From assembly GCF_019343455.1 (NCBI RefSeq), contig NZ_CP049362.1:2046001-2110000 (forward strand): a DNA stretch of 64,000 bases, in the 5' to 3' direction. Of the stretch, positions 55,964 through 64,000 are shown piece after piece (within the stretch, counting starts at the first letter, position 1; every line of letters begins with the position of its first letter). Position numbers and translations under genes: made by a program. The DNA is from Alcaligenes ammonioxydans. GTDB lineage: Bacteria; Pseudomonadota; Gammaproteobacteria; Burkholderiales; Burkholderiaceae_B. The notes beneath the pieces were generated by a model. It was not told the origin of the DNA and did no database searches. It saw only the letters and a program-made list of their open reading frames with translations.

Positions 55964-58036
55964 ATGACGACAAATCCCTTACTGGTTCCTATCGACAGCC
56001 TTATTGACTATCCCGCCATCCAGCCCGAACACATCGAGCAGGCGGTGGACCAACTTCTGGCCCTGGCCCGCCAAGCCGTAGAGACAGTCTCCAACGACGA
56101 TAGCGAACCCAGCTGGGACAACATCGTCGAGCCCATCACGGATGCCACCGAGACCTTGTATCGCGCCTGGTCGGTAGCCGGTCACCTGAATTCGGTTATC
56201 AACACGCCTGAACTGCGGGCCGTCTACAACCAGTGCCTGCCGCGCATGAGCGAGTTCTCGACCTGGGTGGGCTTGAACCGACCTTTATTTCTACGCTATC
56301 AGGCCCTGGCAGACAGCCCGGCCTTTGCGGCCCTGACACCTCAGCGCCAACGCATCATTACCCTGGCCCTGCGCGATTTCCGCCTGAGCGGCGTACAACT
56401 GGAAGGTCAGGCTCGTGAGGACTACGCCCGCATTTCCGAGGAACTGGCGCAAACCTCGCAGCAGTTCTCCGAGCACGTACTGGATGCCATTGATCAGTGG
56501 CATTACCTGGTCACCGATCAGGCTGAGCTGGACGGCATCCCGGACGATGTGCTGGCCGCAGCCCAACGCGCCGCTCAAGAGAACGATCAGCAAGGCTGGC
56601 GTCTGACACTGAAAATGCCGTGTTACCTGCCCGTCATGCAGTACGCCCGCAATCAGGCCTTGCGCGAGCGGATGTACCGGGCCTACACCACCATTGCCTC
56701 CGATCAGGGGGATGCGCAATTCGATAACTCCCAGGCCATCGAAACCCTGCTGAGGCTGCGTGCTCAGGAAGCCAGCCTGCTCGGTTTTGCCAGCTACGCC
56801 CATATGCGTCTGGAAACCCGCATGGCCGACACTCCCGAACAGGTGATGGGCTTTTTGCGCGACCTGGCGGCCAAAGCACGCCCCTACGCGCGTCAAGATC
56901 TGGACGAGTTGCAGGCCTTTGCCCAGAAAGAGCTGGGTCTGGACAATCTGCAAGCCTGGGATGTCCCCTTTTGCTCTGAGCGCCTGCGTGAACAGCGCTA
57001 CGCCTACTCGGAAGATGAGGTCAAACAGTACTTTACCGAGCCTGCTGTTCTCAACGGCCTGTTCAAGGTCATTCAGCGCCTGTTTGATGTGACCTTGCGC
57101 GCCAGCGACGTCCCCGTATGGCATCCTGCCGTGCGTCCATTTGAAGTTCTTGCCTCGGATGGCAAAACCTTGGGCTACCTGTATATGGACCTGCACGCCC
57201 GTCAAGGCAAACAAGGGGGGGCCTGGGTCGATAGCGAACGCAGTCGCCGCCGCCTGGGTGAGCAACTGTGTCTGCCGATCGCCTATCTGGTGTGCAATTT
57301 TGCCGAACCCCAGGCAGGTCGCCCGGCCCTGCTGACGCATGATGATGTAATCACCCTGTTTCACGAGTCGGGCCACGCCTTGCATGCCTTGCTCTCACGC
57401 GTGGACGATCCAGCAGCGTCGGCCTTCTCCACCGTGGAATGGGACGCCATCGAACTGCCTTCGCAGTTTATGGAAAACTTTTGTTGGGAGTGGCCTGTCG
57501 TCCAGATGCTGACCGCCCACGTGGAAACGGGCGAGCATCTGCCGCGCGCGCTCTACAACAAGCTCAATCAAGCCCGCAACTTCCAAAGCGGCATGCAAAT
57601 GGTGCGTCAGCTCGAGTTTTCCCTGTTCGACATGTTGATCCATTCGCGCGACAGCGGTCTGGACATCGATGCCGTCATGGAGATTCTGGATCAGGTACGT
57701 CAGGAAGTGGCCGTGCTGTTTCCGCCAGAGTGGCACCGCTTCCCGCATCAGTTCTCGCACTTGTTTGCGGGTGGCTATGGCGCGGGTTACTACAGTTACA
57801 AATGGGCCGAAGTCCTGTCTGCCGATGCCTACTCGGCCTTTGAGGAAAAAGCCTATACCCATTCGGATGGGGCGCGTGATACCCTCGATAGCAATACCGG
57901 CCATCGCTTCTGGCGCGAGATTTTGTCCGTGGGGGGCGAGCGTCCCGCTGCCGACTCCTTCCGTGCTTTCCGAGGTCGAGACCCTTCCATCACCGCCCTG
58001 CTCCGTCACAGCGGGCTCACACCCGAGCCCGCCTAA
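55964..58036 (+). CDS. prlC: Oligopeptidase A (M3 zinc metallopeptidase)
   Basis: A cytoplasmic peptidase that degrades signal peptides and other short peptides. The 690-residue protein is near the E. coli length (680). The zinc motif is HESGH with His467, Glu468 and His471; the third ligand follows in the EWDAIELPSQFMENF segment. FAGGYGAGYYSYKWAEVLS near residue 605 is the usual substrate-contacting loop. It lies 15 bp after folD and 15 bp before sco1, suggesting an operon. Confidence 0.95.
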   Translation: MTTNPLLVPIDSLIDYPAIQPEHIEQAVDQLLALARQAVETVSNDDSEPSWDNIVEPITDATETLYRAWSVAGHLNSVINTPELRAVYNQCLPRMSEFSTWVGLNRPLFLRYQALADSPAFAALTPQRQRIITLALRDFRLSGVQLEGQAREDYARISEELAQTSQQFSEHVLDAIDQWHYLVTDQAELDGIPDDVLAAAQRAAQENDQQGWRLTLKMPCYLPVMQYARNQALRERMYRAYTTIASDQGDAQFDNSQAIETLLRLRAQEASLLGFASYAHMRLETRMADTPEQVMGFLRDLAAKARPYARQDLDELQAFAQKELGLDNLQAWDVPFCSERLREQRYAYSEDEVKQYFTEPAVLNGLFKVIQRLFDVTLRASDVPVWHPAVRPFEVLASDGKTLGYLYMDLHARQGKQGGAWVDSERSRRRLGEQLCLPIAYLVCNFAEPQAGRPALLTHDDVITLFHESGHALHALLSRVDDPAASAFSTVEWDAIELPSQFMENFCWEWPVVQMLTAHVETGEHLPRALYNKLNQARNFQSGMQMVRQLEFSLFDMLIHSRDSGLDIDAVMEILDQVRQEVAVLFPPEWHRFPHQFSHLFAGGYGAGYYSYKWAEVLSADAYSAFEEKAYTHSDGARDTLDSNTGHRFWREILSVGGERPAADSFRAFRGRDPSITALLRHSGLTPEPA

Positions 58037-58051
58037 ACCCAGAGGACGCTC

Positions 58052-58678
58052 ATGACAGCCAGCCGGATGCGGCCCAGCCCAGTAAACCCCATTCTTGTCT
58101 TGTTTAAGCAATATGGTCTGACACTAGCGCTGAGCTTGCTCCTGCTTGGCAGCGCGACTGCTGCCAATCTGCATCCCGTACGGGGCTTCCTGCCCGATCT
58201 GCGCTTTTCCCTACAAGCCGCTGGTCCCAAAACACTCACTCAGGATGACTTCAAAGATAAAGTCGTCATGATGTTTTTTGGTTATGCCAGTTGCCCCGAT
58301 GTCTGTCCCACTACCCTGGCCCAGTTAGGTGCCGTCATGGACGCTCTGGGAGACAAGGCTGAGCAGGTGCGCATCCTATTTGTCAGCGTGGACCCGCACC
58401 GCGACACCCCGGATGCACTGGCCCGCTACGTGGCCGCCTTTGATGGCAAGCACACGACGGGACTGACCGGTTCAGAAAAGCAGATTGCAGACCTCGCCCG
58501 GCGTTATCGGGTGGCATACCAGATCGAAAAACCAGACCCCAAGGCGCCGGAGAACTACGAAGTCTCGCACAGCCGTGGCGTATATATCTTCGATCAGCAA
58601 GGCAGGGCGCGCTATCTGGCACCGGATACGGAGTCGGTACAGGTTCTGGCAGAGGGTGTGCGAAGTCTGCTACCTTGA
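58052..58678 (+). CDS. SCO1/SenC copper chaperone
   Basis: A membrane-anchored thioredoxin-like protein that helps load copper into the CuA site of cytochrome c oxidase. The 208 residues have an N-terminal hydrophobic anchor at about 21-38. The copper ligands are Cys81 and Cys85 in YASCPDVCPTTL and the conserved His173 in EVSHSRG; VSVDPHRDTPDAL is the other family block. No oxidase genes are adjacent. It follows prlC by 15 bp, and a terminator lies directly after its stop codon. Confidence 0.94.
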   Translation: MTASRMRPSPVNPILVLFKQYGLTLALSLLLLGSATAANLHPVRGFLPDLRFSLQAAGPKTLTQDDFKDKVVMMFFGYASCPDVCPTTLAQLGAVMDALGDKAEQVRILFVSVDPHRDTPDALARYVAAFDGKHTTGLTGSEKQIADLARRYRVAYQIEKPDPKAPENYEVSHSRGVYIFDQQGRARYLAPDTESVQVLAEGVRSLLP

Positions 58679-58708
58679 AAAAGCCCCCTTCAAGAGGGGG
58701 CTTCGTCT
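58679..58708 (+). terminator. Rho-independent terminator of the sco gene
   Basis: AAGCCCCCT pairs with AGGGGGCTT around a TCAAG loop immediately after the stop codon. The T-run is interrupted (CTTCGTCTTT). Confidence 0.8.
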
Positions 58709-58817
58709 TTCTGGCGATTCCACTACGGGCACGACCTGGTGAACAAACGCAGACATGCCCACGCTCTCTGCCTGACAGGCCGGCAAACCACTGCTGGCCG
58801 ACCCGCCAACCCCTGAG

Positions 58818-60203
58818 TTATTGGCCTCGCAACGCAGACTGTGCCTGGCGCAAGGCTGTACGCAAGCCCTCTTCCAGTACGGGATGATAGAAAGGCATGG
58901 CCAGCATCTGGTCCAGCGTCAGCCCCATCTGCAATGACCAGGCTAATAAATGGGCAATATGCTCTGCTTGAGGCCCCACCATCTCAGCCCCAAGAAATGC
59001 CCCGTCCTGGTCTGCATACACATGCAGCAAGCCACGGTTGACCAGCATGACCCGCGCCCGTCCCTGATTACCAAAGTTCACACTACCGGTCACGGCCCCT
59101 TGCGGAAGTGATTTAAAGGGAGTCCCCACCACGGCCACCTGCGGATCGCTGAATACGACCGCCATACGGGCCCGGCGAGCCATCGGCTCGTCCTGCCCCT
59201 CGCTCAGGGCCTGCAAAGCCGCCAGGCGACCATCGTCAGCCGCTTCATGCAGGATAGGTGCACGCTGGTTGACATCACCCGCAAGGTAAATAGAGGTTCC
59301 TTTGATCTGCAGGCTGGTCATGTCATAGACCACCCGGCCTTTGTCGTCCCATTGCGCAGGCGTATTTTCCAGGCCCAGATCATCCAGTTGAGGACGGCGG
59401 CCGGCCGCTCCCAATACATAATCATAATCTTCGACACGTTCCTGACCGTCCACCTTCAGATGCACCCGTGCCTTGCCATTGACCACTTCGCTACCCAGCA
59501 CGGTCACGTCCGCGCGGATATCGAGCTCCTGACTGAAAATAGCCCGCCCAGCCTCGCGCACTGTCGGATCGGACAGTCCCGCCAGACTCTGACTGCGGTT
59601 GATGATCGATACATTAACGCCCAGCCGAGCCAGAGCCTGCCCCAGCTCCAATCCGATCACGCCCGTCCCTACTACCAGCACACTGCGCGGCAAATCAGTC
59701 CAATCAAAAACGTCCTCGTTACTGATCAGCAAGGCGCCCAAAGGCTCCAGCTCTTTCGGGCGCACTGGCGTGGAACCCGTAGCGACAATCACACTCCCTG
59801 CCGTGATGCGGGTGTGCTCATCCACCTGCAGCACGTGCTCCGACAAGAAACGGGCGTGGCCGCGTATCTTGTCCTTCTCATCAAAGCCGTTCACATCCTC
59901 CACTACAAAACCCACAAAACGGTCACGCTCGCGACGCACGCGATCCATTACCTCTTTTCCATCGATACGGATTGCGCCATCCACATGAACCCCAAAAGGC
60001 GCGGTGTGACGAGCATGATGGGCGGCATCCGCAGCCGCAATCAGCAGTTTGGAGGGCATGCAGCCAACCCGGGCACACATCGTGCCATACGGGCCAGACT
60101 CGATCATCAGCACTCGTTTACCAGATCGTTTAGCCGTACGATACGCTGTCATGCCCGCTGTTCCCGCTCCGATCACGGCAACATCACACTGAATTTCCTT
60201 CAT
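58818..60203 (-). CDS. Dihydrolipoyl dehydrogenase-like pyridine nucleotide-disulfide oxidoreductase
   Basis: A class I flavoprotein disulfide reductase of 461 residues, without a lipoyl domain. FAD loop VIGAGTAGMTAYRTAKRSG is followed by the redox pair Cys43/Cys48 in TMCARVGCMPSK. The second loop VVGTGVIGLELGQAL binds NAD(P), and the C-terminal FYHPVLEEGL has the His-Glu dyad of the lipoamide/mercuric reductase group. It lacks the N-terminal metal domain and C-terminal Cys pair of MerA. It is not linked to an E1/E2 operon and is divergent from a CueR-like regulator. The true substrate is open. Confidence 0.88.
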   Translation of the reverse strand: MKEIQCDVAVIGAGTAGMTAYRTAKRSGKRVLMIESGPYGTMCARVGCMPSKLLIAAADAAHHARHTAPFGVHVDGAIRIDGKEVMDRVRRERDRFVGFVVEDVNGFDEKDKIRGHARFLSEHVLQVDEHTRITAGSVIVATGSTPVRPKELEPLGALLISNEDVFDWTDLPRSVLVVGTGVIGLELGQALARLGVNVSIINRSQSLAGLSDPTVREAGRAIFSQELDIRADVTVLGSEVVNGKARVHLKVDGQERVEDYDYVLGAAGRRPQLDDLGLENTPAQWDDKGRVVYDMTSLQIKGTSIYLAGDVNQRAPILHEAADDGRLAALQALSEGQDEPMARRARMAVVFSDPQVAVVGTPFKSLPQGAVTGSVNFGNQGRARVMLVNRGLLHVYADQDGAFLGAEMVGPQAEHIAHLLAWSLQMGLTLDQMLAMPFYHPVLEEGLRTALRQAQSALRGQ

Positions 60204-60264
60204 AAACCGCTCCTTGAGTGTGTAACAAGGCTATCAGGGGCCAGATGACCGGTCTGACAGCCCG

Positions 60265-60281
60265 TTCTACAATGTGCAGAA
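60265..60281. promoter_or_regulatory. Imperfect palindrome between the flavoprotein and cueR-like genes
   Basis: TTCTACA and TGCAGAA match at six of seven positions across a 3 bp centre. It lies midway between the two divergent start codons and is a candidate MerR-family operator. A matching 19 bp-spacer promoter was not clearly identified. Confidence 0.35.
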
Positions 60282-60332
60282 TTGAACCGTTTAATCATAA
60301 CGCAGTCCTTTTGCACTGCCAGAGGAAAGCCC

Positions 60333-60794
60333 ATGCTGATTAGTGAAGCGGCCCGCGTCACCGGCCTGACACCCAAGATGATCCGGCACTATGAGGATCT
60401 GGGCCTGGTAAATAGTGTCCGTGCTCCGAACGGCTATCGTATCTATCAGGCTCAGGACCTGGACACCTTGCACTTTATCGTCCGCGCCAAAGAACTGGGT
60501 TTTAATCTGGCCGATATTCAACAACTGACCAGTCTATGGCGCAATCAGCAGCGCCCCAGCTCTGAGGTCAAGCAGTTGGCTCAAGCCCATATTCAGGACC
60601 TGGAAAGCCGGGCGGCCTTGCTGCTGGATATGGCTGCCAAACTGCGTGTCCTGGCCGAGCAATGTCAGGGCGACCAGCATCCCGACTGTCCGATCCTGGA
60701 TGGGCTGGAGGGCGGCTGTTGTCACCCGAGTACGCCAGATAAGACTGCCGTGCCGCCCCGAAGTAATCGTGCATCCGCTGCAGGCCCGCTTTGA
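60333..60794 (+). CDS. MerR-family regulator, CueR-like (Cu(I)/Ag(I)-responsive)
   Basis: A metal-sensing activator that twists promoters with long spacers. The ATG at 60333 has AGAGGAAAG upstream; a start at 60282 is less likely. The 153 residues have the winged helix with LISEAARVTGLTPKMIRHYE at the start, then the long dimerisation helix. The metal loop has Cys111 and Cys119 (spacing of eight, as Cys112/Cys120 of E. coli CueR), followed by a Cys-Cys-His end at 129-131. A 20-residue Pro/Ser tail extends beyond the usual end. No copA is adjacent. Confidence 0.88.
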   Translation: MLISEAARVTGLTPKMIRHYEDLGLVNSVRAPNGYRIYQAQDLDTLHFIVRAKELGFNLADIQQLTSLWRNQQRPSSEVKQLAQAHIQDLESRAALLLDMAAKLRVLAEQCQGDQHPDCPILDGLEGGCCHPSTPDKTAVPPRSNRASAAGPL

Positions 60795-60906
60795 GACATC
60801 GGCCCCGGCGGGTGGTAAGCGGCTTCCCCCAAGCCGATCTACGCCGCTGAAAAAGCGCGGACTCTGACCGCTTGTGCCGACTTGCCACCTTCACCCGCAC
60901 AAACAC

Positions 60907-60945
60907 AAAAAAGCCTGAGCTCAAGGAGAGCTCAGGCTTTTTGCT
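60907..60945 (+). terminator. Rho-independent terminator
   Basis: AAAAAGCCTGAGCTC pairs with GAGCTCAGGCTTTTT around a 5 nt loop, with A and T runs on either side. It lies between the cueR-like and nitroreductase genes and can act in both directions. Confidence 0.92.
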
Positions 60946-60988
60946 TCTTGTGTCTTGGATGGGCTGCTCAGCCGCACCGACTTCAGGC

Positions 60989-61558
60989 TCAGGCCGCGCG
61001 CCACTCCGTCACAAACTGCTGCGGCTCGGGACGTTGCGCAGGACCTAGCGTGTGAATGGGCGTACCCACCGACACAAAGCCCAGGAACTGATAATCCAGG
61101 GAGTCAAAGCCCAAGGCTTCAGGAACTTCCTCACCGTAGGTCCCCAGGCCCGTGCTCCAGAACGCTCCAAAACCCAGTTGGTGAGCCGCATGCAGCATAT
61201 TGCTAACCGCAGCACCCGTTGCCAGAACACGCTCCAGCTCAGGAATTTTTTCCTCGCCATGATCGATGTGGCTAGCCACGGCAATCAGCAAAGGGACTTT
61301 TGCCAACCAGGCACGTACGCTGGCCGCCTTCTGCTCGGTCAAGGGTGTGCCCGCGCGTTCGTTAGCCGCAATCGCCAACTCGCCCAAAGCCTGTACATTT
61401 TCACCACGAATCAGGCAAAAGCGCCAGGGCTGCAAACGGCCATGATCGGGAGCGCAAACGGCAGCGCGCAAAATCAGGTCTAACTCCTGTTCGCTCGGGC
61501 CGGGGCCTTGCACCAGCTTGATGGAACGTCGGGACAACAAGGAATCAATGGTACTCAT
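60989..61558 (-). CDS. Nitroreductase-family protein, YdjA-like
   Basis: A small FMN-dependent NAD(P)H oxidoreductase. The ATG at 61558 gives 189 residues, beginning at the family motif LLSRRSIK, which binds the FMN phosphate; the frame upstream to 61675 runs into pdxJ. The middle run APDHGRLQPWRF is characteristic of the compact YdjA subgroup, and the late LGFGAFWSTG completes the flavin site. It lies 50 bp downstream of pdxJ. The physiological substrate is unknown. Confidence 0.9.
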   Translation of the reverse strand: MSTIDSLLSRRSIKLVQGPGPSEQELDLILRAAVCAPDHGRLQPWRFCLIRGENVQALGELAIAANERAGTPLTEQKAASVRAWLAKVPLLIAVASHIDHGEEKIPELERVLATGAAVSNMLHAAHQLGFGAFWSTGLGTYGEEVPEALGFDSLDYQFLGFVSVGTPIHTLGPAQRPEPQQFVTEWRAA

Positions 61559-61608
61559 AGTGCTTCCAGAATCAGTAAAGAATGCCCTGCCCGGCTGGCA
61601 GGGCTCGG

Positions 61609-62346
61609 TCAGGCGTGAGCAGGAGCGCCCGCTTGTACCAGCAAGGCTTTCATGTCGCGCACGGCTTTTTCCCAACCATCAAAGACAGCCTGCGCAACAA
61701 TGGCGTGACCAATATTGAGCTCAGCCAGACCTGGTAACGCCGCGATGGCCTGGACATTGCCGTAATGCAGGCCATGACCCGCATTCACACGCAAACCTTG
61801 CGAGACGCCTTGCGCGATACCCGCACGAATGCGTTCCAGCTCGCTGGCAGCCTGCTCGGGCGTTTGAGCATCCGCATAGGCGCCGGTATGCAGCTCGATC
61901 ACCGTGGCGCCCACTTGACTGGCAGCACGAATTTGCGCGGGATCAGCGTCAATGAAAAGCGAAACACGGATGCCCGCAGCCTGCAACTGCTCAACCGCTG
62001 CCCTGACCTGATCCAGATGCCCCAGTACATCCAGCCCCCCTTCGGTGGTCAGTTCGGCTCGGTGCTCGGGAACCAGGCAGACATCATCCGGCTTGATACG
62101 GCAAGCGATGTCCAGCATTTCGGTAGTGATGGCGCACTCCAGATTCATCCGGGTGCGCAACACAGGGCGCAGGGCCTCGACATCGGCATCCTGAATATGA
62201 CGCCGATCTTCACGCAGGTGTAAGGTAATCAGGTCCGCTCCGGCTTCTTCTGCTCGCAAAGCGGCCTGAATAGGATCAGGGTAGGTGGTCAGACGCTGCT
62301 GGCGCAGCGTTGCCACATGATCGATATTGACGCCCAGTTCTAACAT
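61609..62346 (-). CDS. pdxJ: Pyridoxine 5'-phosphate synthase
   Basis: Condenses 1-deoxyxylulose 5-phosphate with 3-amino-1-hydroxyacetone 1-phosphate to form the vitamin B6 ring. The 245-residue TIM barrel begins [17 protein letters not shown]. It has the catalytic [15 protein letters not shown] segment near residue 45, VCLVPEHR near residue 95 and the phosphate loop [11 protein letters not shown] near residue 193. acpS, its partner in E. coli, is not adjacent; a nitroreductase follows instead. Confidence 0.97.
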   Translation of the reverse strand: MLELGVNIDHVATLRQQRLTTYPDPIQAALRAEEAGADLITLHLREDRRHIQDADVEALRPVLRTRMNLECAITTEMLDIACRIKPDDVCLVPEHRAELTTEGGLDVLGHLDQVRAAVEQLQAAGIRVSLFIDADPAQIRAASQVGATVIELHTGAYADAQTPEQAASELERIRAGIAQGVSQGLRVNAGHGLHYGNVQAIAALPGLAELNIGHAIVAQAVFDGWEKAVRDMKALLVQAGAPAHA

Positions 62347-62401
62347 TCCCCAAGGACCTCCGTAGTTTCAGGGATGAATGACCAGACACATTATCGCCTG
62401 T

Positions 62402-63865
62402 TTACTCCGGTGCTGTCCCGGCTGCCTGGATCTTTGTGTCAGGCTGGACGGTTTCGGCAGACCATCCACCGCCCAAGGCCTTATACAACTCCACCCGGTT
62501 CATCAGCGAGGCCAGACCCGTCTGGATATAAGCCTGACGGGTTCCATACAGGCTGACTTCGGCCGTTTGCACCTGCAAAAAGCTGTCTATCCCCACCTCG
62601 TAGCGCAATTTGGCCAGACGCAAGGTCTCGCTGGCAGCCTGATCGACTTCCTGCAAGGCATCAATCTGCTGCCCATAGGTCGCCTCGCCCGCCAGTGCAT
62701 CGGCCACCTCACGGAACGCATCCTGAATGGTTTTCTCGTACTGGCTGATCGCAATATCACGACGCGCCTGGGCCAGATCCAGATTGGCCCAGGTGCTGCC
62801 CGAGAGCAAGGGCATGGTAATTTGCGGCTGGAACTGCCAGTACCGGTTGTCTGAGCTGAACAAACCACCCAGCTCCGGGCTCATGAAGCCTAACAAACCG
62901 GTCAGACTCAAACGCGGGAAAAAAGCCGCGCGCGCCGCACCAATGCTGTAGTTCGAACCGCGCAGCACGTGCTCGGCGGCCAGAATGTCAGGACGACGCT
63001 CCAGCAACTGCGCCGGCAAGCCCACCGGCAAACGGGGCATCAACTGCGCACGGGTGAAGGGCAAGCCAGCGGGCAGATCATCCGGGATCTCACCACCCAG
63101 CAGGACTTGCAAGGCATTCAAAGCACGTTGACGATCGCGTTCGACCGCCTGCATATCGGACCGCACAGTGTTGTATTGCACCTTGGCCTGATTCAGGTCC
63201 AAAGCAGACACCGTGCCGGCATCGTAGGAGGACTGCACCAAACGCAAAGTCTCTTGACGACTGCGCAAGGTGTTGCTCATCAAGGCATGCAGCTCTTCAG
63301 CCGTGCGTACCTTGAAGTAGGCCTCCGCCGTTCCCGCCACCAGCGCGATATGGGCCGTGCGTTGGGCCTGCTCAGTCGCAAAATACTGTTCGCGAGCGGC
63401 ACGGGCCAGATCACGCACACGACCGAAAAAGTCCAGCTCAAACGCAGTGATGCCCACTCCAGCCTGGAACGTGCGGGTCACCGGAGCCGAGGTCGGGCCA
63501 GCAGGACGCAGCTCTGCGGGCGTGTGAGTGGCCTGCTGAGCTGCCTGAACGCCAATGCTGGGCAGTTGATCGCTGCGCGCCACGCCATATTGGGCGCGCG
63601 CCTCTTCGATACGTTGAGTCGCAATGCGCAAGTCGCGGTTGTTCTCCAGAGCGCGCTCAATCAGGACATGCAAGCGTGGATCGGTGAAGAACTCACGCCA
63701 GCCCAGATCGGCGGCCTGCACCGCCTCCGTCTGGCCCTGCTGGGCCAGGGGAAACTGAGCGGGCACCGGCGCCGCCGGACGCTCATACTTTGGCGCCAAG
63801 GAGCATGCCGACAAGGCAAAGGCTACAGCCAGCACCAGGGGACTACGTAAAAACATGCTAGACAT
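62402..63865 (-). CDS. RND efflux outer-membrane lipoprotein, NodT/OprM family
   Basis: The TolC-like channel of a tripartite drug or solvent efflux pump. The 487 residues start with a signal peptide and lipobox LSAC (lipidated Cys21), followed by SLAPKYERP, typical of the OprM/CmeC group. Two long helical repeats follow, with the duplicated beta strands (TAFELDFFGRVRDLARAA and MPLLSGSTWANLDLAQARRD). The start ATG shares one base with the stop of the upstream pump gene (TGATG). ATG at 63856 is an alternative. Confidence 0.92.
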   Translation of the reverse strand: MSSMFLRSPLVLAVAFALSACSLAPKYERPAAPVPAQFPLAQQGQTEAVQAADLGWREFFTDPRLHVLIERALENNRDLRIATQRIEEARAQYGVARSDQLPSIGVQAAQQATHTPAELRPAGPTSAPVTRTFQAGVGITAFELDFFGRVRDLARAAREQYFATEQAQRTAHIALVAGTAEAYFKVRTAEELHALMSNTLRSRQETLRLVQSSYDAGTVSALDLNQAKVQYNTVRSDMQAVERDRQRALNALQVLLGGEIPDDLPAGLPFTRAQLMPRLPVGLPAQLLERRPDILAAEHVLRGSNYSIGAARAAFFPRLSLTGLLGFMSPELGGLFSSDNRYWQFQPQITMPLLSGSTWANLDLAQARRDIAISQYEKTIQDAFREVADALAGEATYGQQIDALQEVDQAASETLRLAKLRYEVGIDSFLQVQTAEVSLYGTRQAYIQTGLASLMNRVELYKALGGGWSAETVQPDTKIQAAGTAPE

Positions 63866-64000
63866 CAGTGCTGTCCTCCTTGCGAACCGGGCTGCTGCGC
63901 AGCTTGCTTGGCCAGTTCTTCCTCGTGCAGTTTGGCGGCTTCGCCAAACAAGCGAGGCTTGGTTTTAAAGAGCTTGAGGATAACGACGAAGAAGGTCGGC
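63865..64000 (-). CDS. RND efflux pump permease, C-terminal fragment (cut by the window edge)
   Basis: The minus-strand frame entering from the window end reads PTFFVVILKLFKTKPRLFGE and continues into an acidic, Gln-rich tail that ends in Gly-Gly-Gln-His before TGA at 63867-63865. The FFVVI-KLFK end of the last transmembrane helix is typical of AcrB/MexB-type proteins, and the position just before an OprM-family gene supports this. Only about 45 residues are in the window. Confidence 0.8.
   Translation of the reverse strand, partial: PTFFVVILKLFKTKPRLFGEAAKLHEEELAKQAAQQPGSQGGQH

Noticed and set aside
58818..60203. Mercuric reductase (MerA) for the flavoprotein next to the MerR-family gene
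   Set aside because: It lacks the N-terminal HMA domain and the C-terminal vicinal Cys pair of MerA, and it has the His-Glu dyad of lipoamide-type enzymes. The regulator's two-Cys loop matches CueR rather than MerR.

Overview
This 64 kb window is an ordinary chromosomal segment of a betaproteobacterium. The GC content (roughly 57% by eye), the dense operons, the protein sequences and the gene orders (the rpsB to rnhB envelope operon, the aceE-aceF-lpdA operon with a lipoyl domain on LpdA, and the ratA/rnfH/smpB block) point to Alcaligenaceae, most likely Alcaligenes or a close relative. This assignment is from recognition only; no search was run. I see no rRNA, tRNA, CRISPR array, prophage or insertion sequence.

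Layout. 1-4.1 kb: accessory and redox genes (arsC, a YfcG-like GST, a lipoprotein, a DUF2789-FMN reductase fusion, a periplasmic ankyrin protein). 4.5-9.5 kb: a replication/cell-wall block (tatD, holB, mltG, ygfZ) in which the slot usually held by tmk (thymidylate kinase) is taken by an inverted phage-type deoxynucleoside monophosphate kinase. 9.5-12.7 kb: a valine/isobutyryl-CoA catabolic operon (acyl-CoA dehydrogenase, 3-hydroxyisobutyryl-CoA hydrolase, 3-hydroxyisobutyrate dehydrogenase). 12.9-16.5 kb: rnfH-ratA divergent from smpB, then a type II NADH dehydrogenase and a TetR regulator. 16.9-20.4 kb: the divergent pair ppsA (PEP synthase) and ppsR (its regulatory kinase/phosphorylase), separated by a long perfect inverted repeat.

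20.7-36.1 kb: one very long minus-strand series, rpsB-tsf-pyrH-frr-uppS-cdsA-dxr-rseP-bamA-skp-lpxD-fabZ-lpxA-lpxB-rnhB-RNA methyltransferase. It couples translation factors, UMP synthesis, isoprenoid and phospholipid synthesis, outer-membrane protein assembly and lipid A synthesis. Several strong hairpins lie near its start, in the rpsB-tsf and tsf-pyrH gaps. 36.9-41.5 kb: plus-strand map-glnD, then marC-dsbB. 41.9-46.2 kb: the minus-strand block folC-SPOR protein-cvpA-purF, without the accD that often precedes it.

46.2-52.4 kb: the pyruvate dehydrogenase operon aceE-aceF-lpdA, divergent from a FixL/FixJ-type two-component system, folD, an M3 oligopeptidase and a Sco1 copper chaperone (52.7-58.7 kb). 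58.8-60.8 kb: a second dihydrolipoyl-dehydrogenase-like flavoprotein divergent from a CueR-like MerR regulator. 60.9-64 kb: a nitroreductase, pdxJ, and the end of an RND efflux operon (outer-membrane channel plus the truncated C-terminus of the pump).

Most of the window is housekeeping. The most unusual item is the dNMP kinase at the tmk position, which also appears to contain an internal duplication. Next are the DUF2789-flavin reductase fusion and several strong, unexplained palindromes in divergent promoter regions.
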